From NCBI GenBank assembly GCA_030442055.1, contig JAUJEB010000001.1, positions 2,604,001-2,668,000 of the forward strand: a stretch of 64,000 nt of DNA. The letters run 5' to 3'. Source of the stretch: Agaribacillus aureus. GTDB lineage: Bacteria; Bacteroidota; Bacteroidia; Cytophagales; Cyclobacteriaceae. Below, one piece after another: positions 43,731 to 53,700 of the stretch (position 1 is its first letter; every line of letters starts with the position of its first letter). The position numbers and the translations under genes were made by a program. Under the pieces are notes generated by a model. The model was not told the origin of the DNA. It saw only the letters and a list, made by a program, of their open reading frames with translations, and did no database searches.

Positions 43731-44555
43731 ATGCATAACATTGAAATTACGGATTTAAAAAGATTAACCCAGCTGGTAAAGGATAACCACGGTTATGATT
43801 TTACAAATTACGCGATGTCTTCTTTTAGAAGGCGCGTTAATAGAATATTAGATCTTTACAACTTTTCTTCCGTGAATGGCTTGATTGAAAAAATCAATAC
43901 CAGGCCGGCCTTTGTAGAGGAGGTAGTGAACGAAATAACGGTGAACGTGACTGAAATGTTCCGAGATCCTTCTTTTTGGAGGGAAGTCCGAGATCACATT
44001 ATTCCCAATATATTATTAAATCACCAGAGCGTGAACGTGTGGCATGCCGGGTGCTCTTCGGGAGAAGAAGTTTTCTCCATGGCTATTTTGCTCCGTGAGA
44101 TGGGAATAGAGGGAAAGGTAAAGCTGATCGCTACCGATTTAGATAATTCTATTTTGGACAAGGCTAAAAAAGCAACCATTCCTGTCAAAAACATGGAACT
44201 GAATGAAAAAAACTATATCCGGTTTCAAGGCTCTGAAACATTATCAAAATATTATAAAGAAGAAAACGGGGTTGCAGTTTTAGATCCGACATTGATTGAA
44301 AATGTGTCTTTCAGGAAACACGATCTGGTCCGGGGTGGGATTTTTAACAAATTCGATTTAGTGCTTTGCCGGAACGTTATGATTTACTTCAATCAAAATT
44401 TACAGAATGAAGTTCTTAAAAAACTGCACGAAAGCCTGTTTAAATATGGATATCTTATTATTGGATCCAAGGAGTCACTTATTTGGTGTGAAATAGCCAA
44501 TAAATTCATTGTGGTAAACAATGAAGAAAAGATCTATAAGAAGATCAGGGATTAA
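43731..44555 (+). CDS. CheR-type protein glutamate methyltransferase
   Basis: 274 residues. N-terminal CheR all-alpha domain, then FRDPSFWREV (the FRxxxFW motif), SAM-binding VWHAGCSSGEEVFSMA (about 104-117), TDLDN near 135, and late LVLCRNVMIYF near 214. It should methylate glutamates of a receptor-like coiled coil. No MCP, CheA or CheW is encoded in the window. The upstream frame starts at TTG (43698), so the ATG at 43731 is chosen. cheB follows 28 bases later, with a transcript likely continuing to 55.2 kb. Confidence 0.92.
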   Translation: MHNIEITDLKRLTQLVKDNHGYDFTNYAMSSFRRRVNRILDLYNFSSVNGLIEKINTRPAFVEEVVNEITVNVTEMFRDPSFWREVRDHIIPNILLNHQSVNVWHAGCSSGEEVFSMAILLREMGIEGKVKLIATDLDNSILDKAKKATIPVKNMELNEKNYIRFQGSETLSKYYKEENGVAVLDPTLIENVSFRKHDLVRGGIFNKFDLVLCRNVMIYFNQNLQNEVLKKLHESLFKYGYLIIGSKESLIWCEIANKFIVVNNEEKIYKKIRD

Positions 44556-44583
44556 GTATTGTAAAGTAGTTGGCGATTTAGGA

Positions 44584-45177
44584 ATGAGCAAATATAAATT
44601 AGACAATACTTACAGGGCCATTGTATTGGGAGGTTCTGCAGGGAGCTTTCAGGGAATAACAAAGATTTTATCAAGTATCCCCGATAGCTTTGAATTACCC
44701 ATAATTATGTGCCTGCATCGATTAAAACATGTGAGAAACGGATTTGTGGAGGCTTTGTCGATCAAAAGTACCAAACCCGTGACTGAACCTTATGATAAAG
44801 AAAAATTAAAAAAAGGAAAAGTGTATTTAGCACCGTCAAATTATCATTTATGTGTTGAGTTGGGAAACAGTTTCTCGCTAAGCACCGAGGAAATGGTTAA
44901 TAACTCCAGGCCATCTATAGATATTACCCTGGAAACGGCGGCATATAGTTATAAAAAAAGACTAATTGGCATATTATTATCCGGCGCTAACAAAGATGGG
45001 GCATTGGGTATGAAAGCCATTAAAGATAACGGGGGGCTTACGATTGTTCAGGATCCCAATGAATGCATGATTAAGACCATGCCGGAATCCGCATTGCAAG
45101 CCACAACCATCGACCATGTTTTAAAGGTGACGGAAATTATTGAATTTTTAATTGAGTTAGACAAAAACTATAAATAG
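44584..45177 (+). CDS. Receiver-less CheB methylesterase
   Basis: 197 residues, the catalytic domain of CheB only. Active site: Ser18 in VLGGSAGS, His45 in MCLHRLKHVRNGF, Asp138 in SGANKDGALGM. The N-terminal receiver domain of classical CheB is absent, so phosphorylation by CheA is not expected to control it; activity would be constitutive or set by partners. It should reverse what the neighbouring CheR does. The ATG at 44584 is chosen because the longer frame (44521) overlaps cheR with an unrelated basic leader. The next gene begins one base after its stop codon. Confidence 0.92.
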   Translation: MSKYKLDNTYRAIVLGGSAGSFQGITKILSSIPDSFELPIIMCLHRLKHVRNGFVEALSIKSTKPVTEPYDKEKLKKGKVYLAPSNYHLCVELGNSFSLSTEEMVNNSRPSIDITLETAAYSYKKRLIGILLSGANKDGALGMKAIKDNGGLTIVQDPNECMIKTMPESALQATTIDHVLKVTEIIEFLIELDKNYK

Positions 45178-45178
45178 T

Positions 45179-46054
45179 ATGAAGGTGTCAATTAAACGAC
45201 TCGGAACAATATTTACTTTCCTCTTTGTGGGTGGTATACTCGCAACAGCCTGGATGCTATACCAATTGCCAGACAGCTTAATCTATAGAGCAAACGTTAT
45301 AGATCTGAAAGAATTGGAGGGTATAAACCCAATTCTTAATGAAATAAATATAGTTACGGCCGTAGCATTAATGTTGGGCCTTCTGGCAATAATCAGCCTG
45401 CTGCTCAGTCAAAAAGCTGCCAGTATCGAAAATGTCAATGTTTCCAGCAACCAGGAGATTGAAGAGGAGAAACCCGAAATGGTCGAGAATGAAGCCGAGG
45501 TTGAAGATATATTCCAGGGAGTGGATTTGGATCAAATCAATCTGATATTGGCAGAGAAAGAAGATAATAAGCAAAAACTCAATAATGTATTAAACAAGAT
45601 TTGCAATCACATTGAAGCGGTGCAGGGAGCTTTATATGTGGTGACTAAGGAAAAGAATATCAAGTATATTGAATTAATAGCAGCCTACGCCTACCATAAA
45701 CCTGAAAGCGAAGTAATCAGGTATGAATTTGGGGAAGGCCTGGCCGGTCAGGTGGCTAAAGAAGGTAAATTGGTAAATATTAAGGAGGTTCCCGCCGGGT
45801 ACATCAAGGTAATCTCAGGTCTGGGCGACACCTCTCCCAATAATTTATTGATTGTTCCGTTGAAAAAAGGAAATAATATCATCGGCGTCGTTGAAATTGC
45901 CTCCTTCAAAGCCTTTAGGAAAGGAGATATAGCCTACCTCGAACAGGTATTTAGCCTCGCTGCGGAAAAAACCATGGCAAAACCGGCTGAAAAGAAAAGC
46001 AAAACAACTAAAGAGAAATCCCCCGCTACTGAGACAGGGGATCAGGTTAAATGA
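45179..46054 (+). CDS. Membrane GAF-domain protein
   Basis: 291 residues: two TM helices (about 10-27 and 58-80) flank a short periplasmic loop, then an acidic linker and a GAF domain (about 125-265): VQGALYVVTKEKNIKYIELI, FGEGLAGQVAKEGKLVNI, NNLLIVPLKKGNNIIGVVEI. The C-terminus is a Lys-rich tail. The GAF domain is closely related to the one in the sensor phosphatase downstream, so it may heterodimerise with or titrate it. It starts one base after cheB, indicating coupled translation. Confidence 0.85.
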   Translation: MKVSIKRLGTIFTFLFVGGILATAWMLYQLPDSLIYRANVIDLKELEGINPILNEINIVTAVALMLGLLAIISLLLSQKAASIENVNVSSNQEIEEEKPEMVENEAEVEDIFQGVDLDQINLILAEKEDNKQKLNNVLNKICNHIEAVQGALYVVTKEKNIKYIELIAAYAYHKPESEVIRYEFGEGLAGQVAKEGKLVNIKEVPAGYIKVISGLGDTSPNNLLIVPLKKGNNIIGVVEIASFKAFRKGDIAYLEQVFSLAAEKTMAKPAEKKSKTTKEKSPATETGDQVK

Positions 46055-46078
46055 AAATGGGTATAAGACAATTGACTT

Positions 46079-49000
46079 ATGTTTAAAAACATTAATATAG
46101 GAAGTAAAATTACCGGCTTACTAGTAAGTCTGGTTTTACTCACCATAGTTGCCGTGAGCCTGGTCAACTATAATCTAAGCAAAAATGCCGTCGAGACCAG
46201 ATCCGTTGAGATCCTGAATACGCTTGCCGACATGAAGGTGAAGGAATTTTCTTTTTTCTTCCAACAGATAAGCACTGAAACACATTCCTTTCAAAATCAC
46301 AATGTGCTTAAGGAAAACCTGGGGTTATTAAATAGCTTTGAGGGAATCGCCTCTGACAGCATCACCAAGGTTGTCACCCAAAATTTGGCCGGTGAGCTCC
46401 CCTCATTGGTTAAAAAATCGACCTACGAAAGTCTTTATCTCCTGAACAAAGATGGAAATATTCTTTTTTCCACCGATCCCAAAAAAGGTGTTGGCGACGC
46501 ATTTTATGACAATGTAGGCGGCACTATTAATAAGTCAAAAAGCGAAGTTCATTTTTCAAGAGTATTTCCAGAAAACAATAGTCATTATCTTTTCGCCGGC
46601 GCACCTTTAAAAGACGGCTCGGGAGCTTTGGGAGGGATGCTGATGTTTAAAATAAACATGAGCTCTTTATACAACCTGGCAAAAGACACCACCGGGCTTG
46701 GTCTGACTGGAGAAATTCAGTTAGTCAAACAATTTGAAGATCAGAAATATTACAATCTAAGCCCCCTGAGACTGAAAGAAAATGCCGTACTCACCCTGGC
46801 ACTTGAAAATAATAAAAGTGACCATCCCGTAGCGCTGGCAACTAATGGAGACAACGGCATTAAATACAGTGAAGACTACAGGGGAGTAAGTACCCTCTCT
46901 GCCTGGAGGCATATCGCATTACCGCAGTGGGGACTGATCGTAAAAATGGACAAAGGCGAAATCCAAGGTTTAAATGCCGGCATTTTTATCAACTTTCTGA
47001 TATCAGGGATAGCCATTTTACTATTGGCCATAGTGGTTGGTATTATGTTTTCCAAAATGCTAATTAATCCTATCCTCACTCTTAAAGCTACACTGGTCAA
47101 AATAAGTGAGGGAGCACTTCCGGATAAGGTGACCAAATTCAGCAACGACGAAATAGGACAGATGGCTGAAATTACCGATGATCTGGTACAATCTTTAAAA
47201 AGGACCGCCAACTTTGCCTATAAAATTGGTGACGGCGACTTTGATGCCGATTTTGAACCATTGAGTGATCAGGATAACCTGGGAAATGCCCTGATCAACA
47301 TGCGTGATAGTATTCAGAATGCTGAAAAAAGAGATACCGAAAGAAACTGGATTGTTACCGGCGTAGCAGAAATTGGTGAAATACTCCGGCAACATAATGA
47401 TTTGGTTGCACTGGGAGATGAGGTAGTGGCCTACATTACGGATAAGATTGACGCTATTCAGGGCGCATTTTATGTGACTAATAATGAAAACGAAGACAAT
47501 GTCTTCATCGAAATGACCGCCAGCTATGCCTATAATAAAAAGAAAAACCTGAAAGCAAGTTTTAAATTTGCAGAAGGGTTGGTAGGCCAGTCAGCTATTG
47601 AACAGGCGACTATCCTGAGAACAGAAATACCTTATGATTATGTTTCCGTTACCTCGGGTATCCTGGGAGATCAAAGACCCGAAGCCATACTCATCGTGCC
47701 GTTAATAACCAACGACCAGGTTTATGGCGTGCTGGAATTTGCCGGGTTTAATAAATTCAGCTCCACCCATGTCAAATTCGTAGAGGAAATTAGCGTGATC
47801 ATTGCCAGAACCATCTTCAATATCAGGGTCAATGAAAGAACCAGAAATCTCCTTGAGGATTCTCAAAAAATGAGTAAGGAGCTCCAGATTCAACAAGGAG
47901 AACTAAGGCAAAATGCCGAGGAAATGGCGGCAACCCAAGACGAGCTAAGAAATACCAACCAAAGGCTGGAGGATCAGATTGAAGAAGTAAACCGTACGCA
48001 AAAGCGTATGCAGCTCTTACTGGAAAATGCTTCTGAGGTGATTACCATTTATGAAGAAGATGAGAACATCCGTTATATCAGTCCGTCGGTGGAGAACATT
48101 CTTGGTTACTCCCAGGTGGATATGATCGGACAAAATGACCTCAAAAATATACACAAGGAAGGGATTGAACATTTTCACAGAATGTTTAAGCAATTATTGG
48201 ATAACCCTTTCAATCAGGTCACCATTCAGTATAAGTACAAAACAAAAGACGGAGAATACATATGGCTGGAAGCCACCGGAACCAATAAGTTATCGGATCC
48301 GGCCATCCAGGGTATCATTGTTAATTCAAGAGACATTACAGAAAGACGAAGAGCTGAAGAGGAGCAAAGGATGCGAAGTAAAATGCAGGCGCTTTCTGAA
48401 AATTCACCTGACCTGATTACCAGGCTGGAAGGCAACGGGTCAATTTCTTATATCAACCCCGTTATCGAATCCTACGTCGGAGGTAAAGCTGAGCAGTTTC
48501 TAAACAAACAGGTAGAAACACTTGAGTTAAACAATTCCATCACCGAGCAATGGAGTAATATTCTGAAAGATGTTACCAAGCAAAAATCCAAGGTCTCCAT
48601 GGAAATGGATTTCCCCTCGGTAATGGGTGAAAGAATTATGCAAGTAAATGCCATTCCCGAATATGACGAGCAGGAAAAAATAGAATCGGTGCTGGTAGTA
48701 TCACATGATATTACAGAACGCAAAATGATTGAATTGGAAATTCAATCAAAGAACAAGAAGATTAACGATAGTATTAACTACGCTAAGCGTATTCAAGGTG
48801 CCATATTACCAAACACCGCTATCATTAACCAGGTATTTAAAGAGTCCTTTATATTCTATAAGCCGAAGGATGTGGTGAGTGGTGATTTCCCATGGTTCAT
48901 GCAGGTGGGTGAAGACGTTTATATCGCCGCCGTCGATTGTACAGGACACGGCGTTCCAGGTGCTCTGATATCTTTAATAGGATATTTCCTGTTAAATGAC

Positions 49001-49513
49001 ATCGTAAGAAGTAGAAATGTTACCGATCCGGGTAAAATCCTTGACCTGTTAGATGACGGAGTAACAAAAACCTTACGTCAGGATAGAGATGACTCCAGAT
49101 CAAAAGATGGCATGGACATCGCGTTCTGTAAAGTTAATCTCAAAAAGAGCGAGGTAGAATATGCCGGTGCTCACCGTTCACTCTACTTCATGGAAAAAGG
49201 TGAAATGGTTGAAATAAAAGGCAACAAATTTGCGATTGGAGGAGGCATGTACAGGAATCAAACTAACTTTGCTACTCATAAAATAAAAGTAAACAAGGGT
49301 GACTCCATATACTTTTGCTCCGACGGCTACCCCGATCAGTTCGGTGGACCGGAAAACAGGAAATACGGCCCCAAACGAACCAGGGAACTTATTCAAAAAA
49401 ACCATAAAAAAAGTATCAAACAAATACGTGAAAGCATAGAATCTGATTGGGAAAAGTGGAAAGGTGATACAAAACAAACAGATGACGTATTGATGATAGG
49501 AATAAAATTCTAG
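46079..49513 (+). CDS. Multi-sensor PP2C phosphatase (SiaA/RsbU-like)
   Basis: 1144 residues. TM helix (about 13-33), dCache-like periplasmic sensor (40-295), TM helix (300-325), HAMP (325-380), GAF (about 430-595), a Gln/Glu-rich coiled coil (595-645), two PAS domains (about 645-770 and 771-895), a coiled linker and a SpoIIE/PP2C phosphatase (about 925-1144). Metal-binding residues are present: Asp936 (VVSGDF), Asp953 (AAVDCTGHG), Asp1082 (CSDGYPD) and Asp1135-1136. It fits SiaA of the SiaABC switch, dephosphorylating the SiaC homologue encoded two genes on. The PAS and GAF domains widen its inputs well beyond Pseudomonas SiaA. Confidence 0.93.
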   Translation: MFKNINIGSKITGLLVSLVLLTIVAVSLVNYNLSKNAVETRSVEILNTLADMKVKEFSFFFQQISTETHSFQNHNVLKENLGLLNSFEGIASDSITKVVTQNLAGELPSLVKKSTYESLYLLNKDGNILFSTDPKKGVGDAFYDNVGGTINKSKSEVHFSRVFPENNSHYLFAGAPLKDGSGALGGMLMFKINMSSLYNLAKDTTGLGLTGEIQLVKQFEDQKYYNLSPLRLKENAVLTLALENNKSDHPVALATNGDNGIKYSEDYRGVSTLSAWRHIALPQWGLIVKMDKGEIQGLNAGIFINFLISGIAILLLAIVVGIMFSKMLINPILTLKATLVKISEGALPDKVTKFSNDEIGQMAEITDDLVQSLKRTANFAYKIGDGDFDADFEPLSDQDNLGNALINMRDSIQNAEKRDTERNWIVTGVAEIGEILRQHNDLVALGDEVVAYITDKIDAIQGAFYVTNNENEDNVFIEMTASYAYNKKKNLKASFKFAEGLVGQSAIEQATILRTEIPYDYVSVTSGILGDQRPEAILIVPLITNDQVYGVLEFAGFNKFSSTHVKFVEEISVIIARTIFNIRVNERTRNLLEDSQKMSKELQIQQGELRQNAEEMAATQDELRNTNQRLEDQIEEVNRTQKRMQLLLENASEVITIYEEDENIRYISPSVENILGYSQVDMIGQNDLKNIHKEGIEHFHRMFKQLLDNPFNQVTIQYKYKTKDGEYIWLEATGTNKLSDPAIQGIIVNSRDITERRRAEEEQRMRSKMQALSENSPDLITRLEGNGSISYINPVIESYVGGKAEQFLNKQVETLELNNSITEQWSNILKDVTKQKSKVSMEMDFPSVMGERIMQVNAIPEYDEQEKIESVLVVSHDITERKMIELEIQSKNKKINDSINYAKRIQGAILPNTAIINQVFKESFIFYKPKDVVSGDFPWFMQVGEDVYIAAVDCTGHGVPGALISLIGYFLLNDIVRSRNVTDPGKILDLLDDGVTKTLRQDRDDSRSKDGMDIAFCKVNLKKSEVEYAGAHRSLYFMEKGEMVEIKGNKFAIGGGMYRNQTNFATHKIKVNKGDSIYFCSDGYPDQFGGPENRKYGPKRTRELIQKNHKKSIKQIRESIESDWEKWKGDTKQTDDVLMIGIKF

Positions 49514-49605
49514 AATTAACTAAATTTTTCTAATATTGAAACTTGAAAGGAAAATCAAGATTATTTACTTAATAAAATTTTGTGATATATAATTAAAAAT
49601 GTCTT

Positions 49606-50151
49606 ATGAAGTATATATATGACTTGCATAAAACGATGCTCGCTAACAATCTGATCTTGATCTATGAAGGTGAGTTCACTCAGGAGATTACCAAGTCAGT
49701 ATTGTCCATGGCCGAAAGGAATATGGACTCAATGGGTGAAGAATCAAATATTAAACGTAAAGTGTTTAATGTGATGGTAGAATGTCTGCAAAATATAGTC
49801 AAACACAGTGACGAAGTGGATGACCATGATAGCGACCAGCCTTCAGCGATTTTTATGATTGGAAAAAGTAATACTGATTACATTATTACAACGGGTAATC
49901 CGATTAAAAATGAAAATGTTGACAAAGTTAAGGGAAGACTTGACAAAATCAATGGTCTAGACAAAGATGGTTTAAAACAACTTTATAAAGAAATTATAAA
50001 GGGGACGGAAATTTCTGAGAAAGGAGGGGCCGGTCTTGGTTTCGTGGATATGGCACGAAAATCAGGAAACAGTCTCGACTATGCTTTTGAACAAATGAAT
50101 GACAAATATTCATTTTTCTCTCTGAAATCCACTATTTCTGGACAAGCATAG
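49606..50151 (+). CDS. SiaB-family protein kinase
   Basis: 181 residues, matching the SiaB/DUF6272 family of anti-sigma-like ATPases. N-box VMVECLQNIVKHSD with Glu59, Asn63 and His67, a central strand region (SAIFMIGKSNTDYIIT) and a G-box GGAGLGF (140-146). By analogy to Pseudomonas SiaB it phosphorylates the SiaC-like protein encoded 45 bases downstream, opposing the PP2C phosphatase upstream. A 92-base gap with no recognisable promoter separates it from the phosphatase gene. Confidence 0.9.
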   Translation: MKYIYDLHKTMLANNLILIYEGEFTQEITKSVLSMAERNMDSMGEESNIKRKVFNVMVECLQNIVKHSDEVDDHDSDQPSAIFMIGKSNTDYIITTGNPIKNENVDKVKGRLDKINGLDKDGLKQLYKEIIKGTEISEKGGAGLGFVDMARKSGNSLDYAFEQMNDKYSFFSLKSTISGQA

Positions 50152-50196
50152 TTTTTTAAAGTTATTGATCAATTAGACTTAAAATCATTTAATAAT

Positions 50197-50559
50197 ATGG
50201 AAATTTTAAACCTTGAAGGAACTGAAGATACTCCCAAAATCATATTGGACCAGGGGAACGGCATTTTTGAAATCTCCGGGAGATCATTGCCTGAAGATAC
50301 TGCAGAGTTTTATGAGCCTATCTTAGATTGGATTAAGGGTTACTCCCAAAGCCCCAATGATAAGACAGAATTCGTTTTCAAATTAGAATATTTCAACACA
50401 GCTTCGTCAAAATTAATACTGGACGTATTGTCTGCACTCGAAGATATAGATGGTACTTCTGTGCTGTGGTATTTCCACGAAGATGATGAGGATATGGAAG
50501 AAGCAGGCGAAGAATTCTCCGAGCTGGTGGAAATTCCGTTTGAATTTAAAACATATTAA
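50197..50559 (+). CDS. SiaC-family phosphoprotein (DUF1987)
   Basis: 120 residues of the SiaC/DUF1987 family: EISGRSLPEDTAEFYEPILD, LEYFNTASSKLILDVLSAL. Thr68 lies in YFNTASSK, the same position and motif as the phosphorylated Thr68 of Pseudomonas SiaC. The C-terminus carries an acidic HEDDEDMEEAGEEF segment. In Pseudomonas unphosphorylated SiaC binds and activates the diguanylate cyclase SiaD. No cyclase gene is here, so this protein must act on something else; the next gene on the strand is the ABC exporter. Confidence 0.92.
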   Translation: MEILNLEGTEDTPKIILDQGNGIFEISGRSLPEDTAEFYEPILDWIKGYSQSPNDKTEFVFKLEYFNTASSKLILDVLSALEDIDGTSVLWYFHEDDEDMEEAGEEFSELVEIPFEFKTY

Positions 50560-50703
50560 ATATAACCCTTTCTCTTTAACAGTTATTTAAGAGCTTTTAA
50601 CCCTATCAACTTATTTACCAGTTTTTATTGCCGGTTACAGGAATTGTGCCTTTAACTAACAGGTATGCTATGCTTTTGTAAAAGCCATTTTTGATATAAA
50701 AAT

Positions 50704-53700
50704 ATGAGTGAAGAAATATTAAAAGCCTTAACGCAGTTATTCGCCATCATCACTAAACAGGACGAGGGGGTAACTGTCACGGAAAGAGATTTCGTGATTC
50801 AATTCTTTGAACAGGAGCTGGATAGGGATTCTGTCAAGGAATACATTGAACTGTATGATGAATATATTGGAGACAATAAAAATTCAAAAGCCGAAGGCGA
50901 GGGAAGAAAAAGCAAATTAACCTCTGTAAAGGATTCTGTAAGAATTTTAGGACTTTGTAAAAAGATAAACAAAACGTTATCGCAAAAGCAAAAAATTGTT
51001 GTTCTTGTCAAAATCCTGGAACTGGTTGCTTCCGATAGAAATTTCAGCGAGAGAAGGAGAGAAATTATCAACACCGTTGCCGACGTTTTCAAATTCGAAA
51101 AGGCGGAATATGAACTTATTCAGGATTTTGTTTTAAAGGAATCCAGCAGCGAGCTTAATAATGAAGAAATTCTTATACTGAGCGGTAATCCTCCGGAAGG
51201 TGATTCAGCCGCAAAACACATTCCAACTGAAGTTGATGGAGAGATCATATTTATCAGGGTGGAAAGTGTGGAAATGTATTTTATGAAATACCTGGGTAAT
51301 GATGAAATCAATTTGAATGGTTTCATTATGAAAAATGGTCAGTCCTACCTGTTCTCCCAGGGAAGTACAATCAAGACACCGCTTGGATCAGCGCTGTACT
51401 ATAGTGATCTCATAAGGCATTTTAGATCTGATTACACCACAAATAACATTTCCTTTAATGTAAATCACCTGTTCTTCAAATTTCCGAACGGAGAGCTGGG
51501 TTTGAGGGATGTGAATATTTCTGAGGGACCGGGTAAGCTTATCGGAATTATGGGCGCCAGCGGAGCCGGGAAAACAACTTTGTTAAATGCACTGGCGGGT
51601 ATAGAAAAACCCTCCGGTGGTGAGATTCTCATCAATGGCATCAATATTCATAGTGAATCCGATAAAATTAACGGTGTTATCGGCTATATCGCCCAGGATG
51701 ACCTCCTGATCGAAGAGCTGACGGTTTATGAAAACCTTTATTATAATGCCAAGCTTTGTTTTGATAATCTCAGCCATGACGATCTGCACACCAAGGTCAT
51801 AGAAGTACTGGAAAACCTGGGGCTGGAGCAGAGAAAAGACCTGAAAGTTGGTAGTGTCCTTGATAAGACTATTAGTGGCGGGCAAAGAAAAAGGTTGAAC
51901 ATTGCCCTGGAATTAATCAGGGAGCCCGCAGTCATGTTTGTGGATGAACCCACGTCCGGACTTTCTTCCAGGGATTCTGAAAACGTTATTGACTTGCTGA
52001 AAGAGCTTACACTTAAAGGGAAGCTGATTTTCGTGGTTATCCACCAACCCTCATCAGACATTTATAAAATGTTTGACAAAATGTTTATCCTGGATACCGG
52101 TGGCTATCCGATCTTTTATGATAATCCCATTGAGGCGGTTACCTATTTTAAGCGTGCATCGAAGCAGGTAGATAGCCAAAAAGGACAATGCCCCACCTGT
52201 GGCAATGTAAACCCGGAACAGATCTTCAATATTATTGAGTCAAACGTAGTCGATGAATACGGACAGTTTACCAACAAAAGAAAAGTAAATCCACAACAGT
52301 GGAACGAGCTATTCAAGGAGAATTTTGAATTTAAGAAAATACAGGATATCGACGAAACACCGCCAAAGTCGTTAAATATTCCTTCAAAATTAAAGCAGAT
52401 TTTTATTTTTACTAAAAGAGATTTTCTCTCAAAATTAAGTAACAGGCAATACTTATTAATTAATTTTTTAGAGGCTCCTTTCCTGGCATTAATACTTTCC
52501 TTTCTTATCAAATACCTTAATGCGGGTGATGGTCAGAATTATTTATTTAGATTTAATGATAACGTCCCGGCCTTCATCATGATGAGCATCGTGGTAGCCT
52601 TGTTTATGGGGCTTTCCGTTAGCGCGGAAGAAATCATCAAAGACCGTAAAATATTAAAAAGGGAGTCATTTTTAAATCTCAGCTGGAATAGTTATTTGTT
52701 TTCAAAACTGATCATACTATTCACCCTATCGGCTATACAAACATTGACATTTGTACTGATTGGCCAATTTATTCTGGAGATCAAAGGTATGACCATCAGC
52801 TATTGGATGGTACTGTTCTCAGTATCCTGTTTTGCGAATGTATTGGGCTTGAACGCGTCGTCGACTTTTAAATCGGCGATCAATGTCTATATATTAATCC
52901 CTATACTGCTTATACCTCAGATGATACTGAGTGGTTTATTATTCAGTTTTGATAAACTTAATAATACCATCAGCACCAAGGGAAAAACACCCATTGTAGC
53001 CGACATGATGGCCTCCCGTTGGGCATTTGAAGCCATTGCTGTCGATCAGTTTATAAATAACGATTACGAAAAACCTTTGTATCGTCATGAGATGCAAGAA
53101 AAACAGGCAGATTTCAAAGTCAGCTATCTGCTTAAAAAGATCGATGAAAAAACAAGGTATGTAAACGACAACATAAATAAAGAAAGTGACTCCATCAAAA
53201 GCGAGGTAAAATACGCTTTAAAAATTCTAAGAAATGAATTGGCGAAAGAGTCGGTAACAATGCCCATCAAAGACATTGACATTGAAAACGATCTGACCAT
53301 CGATCGCTACAATAAAGAGACCGGACAAAAGATTGCCCAGTACGTTCAGAAAATTCGCGATGCCAATCTTGACCAGTTTAACCAGGCTGAAAAGAGAAAG
53401 GCACATGAAATCAGGTTGAGGGAAGAAAAAACTGACTACAATCTGAATGAGTTTAAGAATATCTACCATAACGAAAGTTTATCCGAACTGGTAAGAAACA
53501 TAAATACTGAAAATCGGATTCTTGAATACAATGGTGAATTTTTACAACAAATAGATCCTATTTATCACATACCGGATTCTCCTGATCATGGATTGGATTA
53601 TCGCACACACTTTTATGCGCCTAAAAAATATTTCTTAGGTCAGCTGTTCAATACCTATCATTTTAATATAGGGGTAATCTGGCTGATGGTGGTGCTTTTG

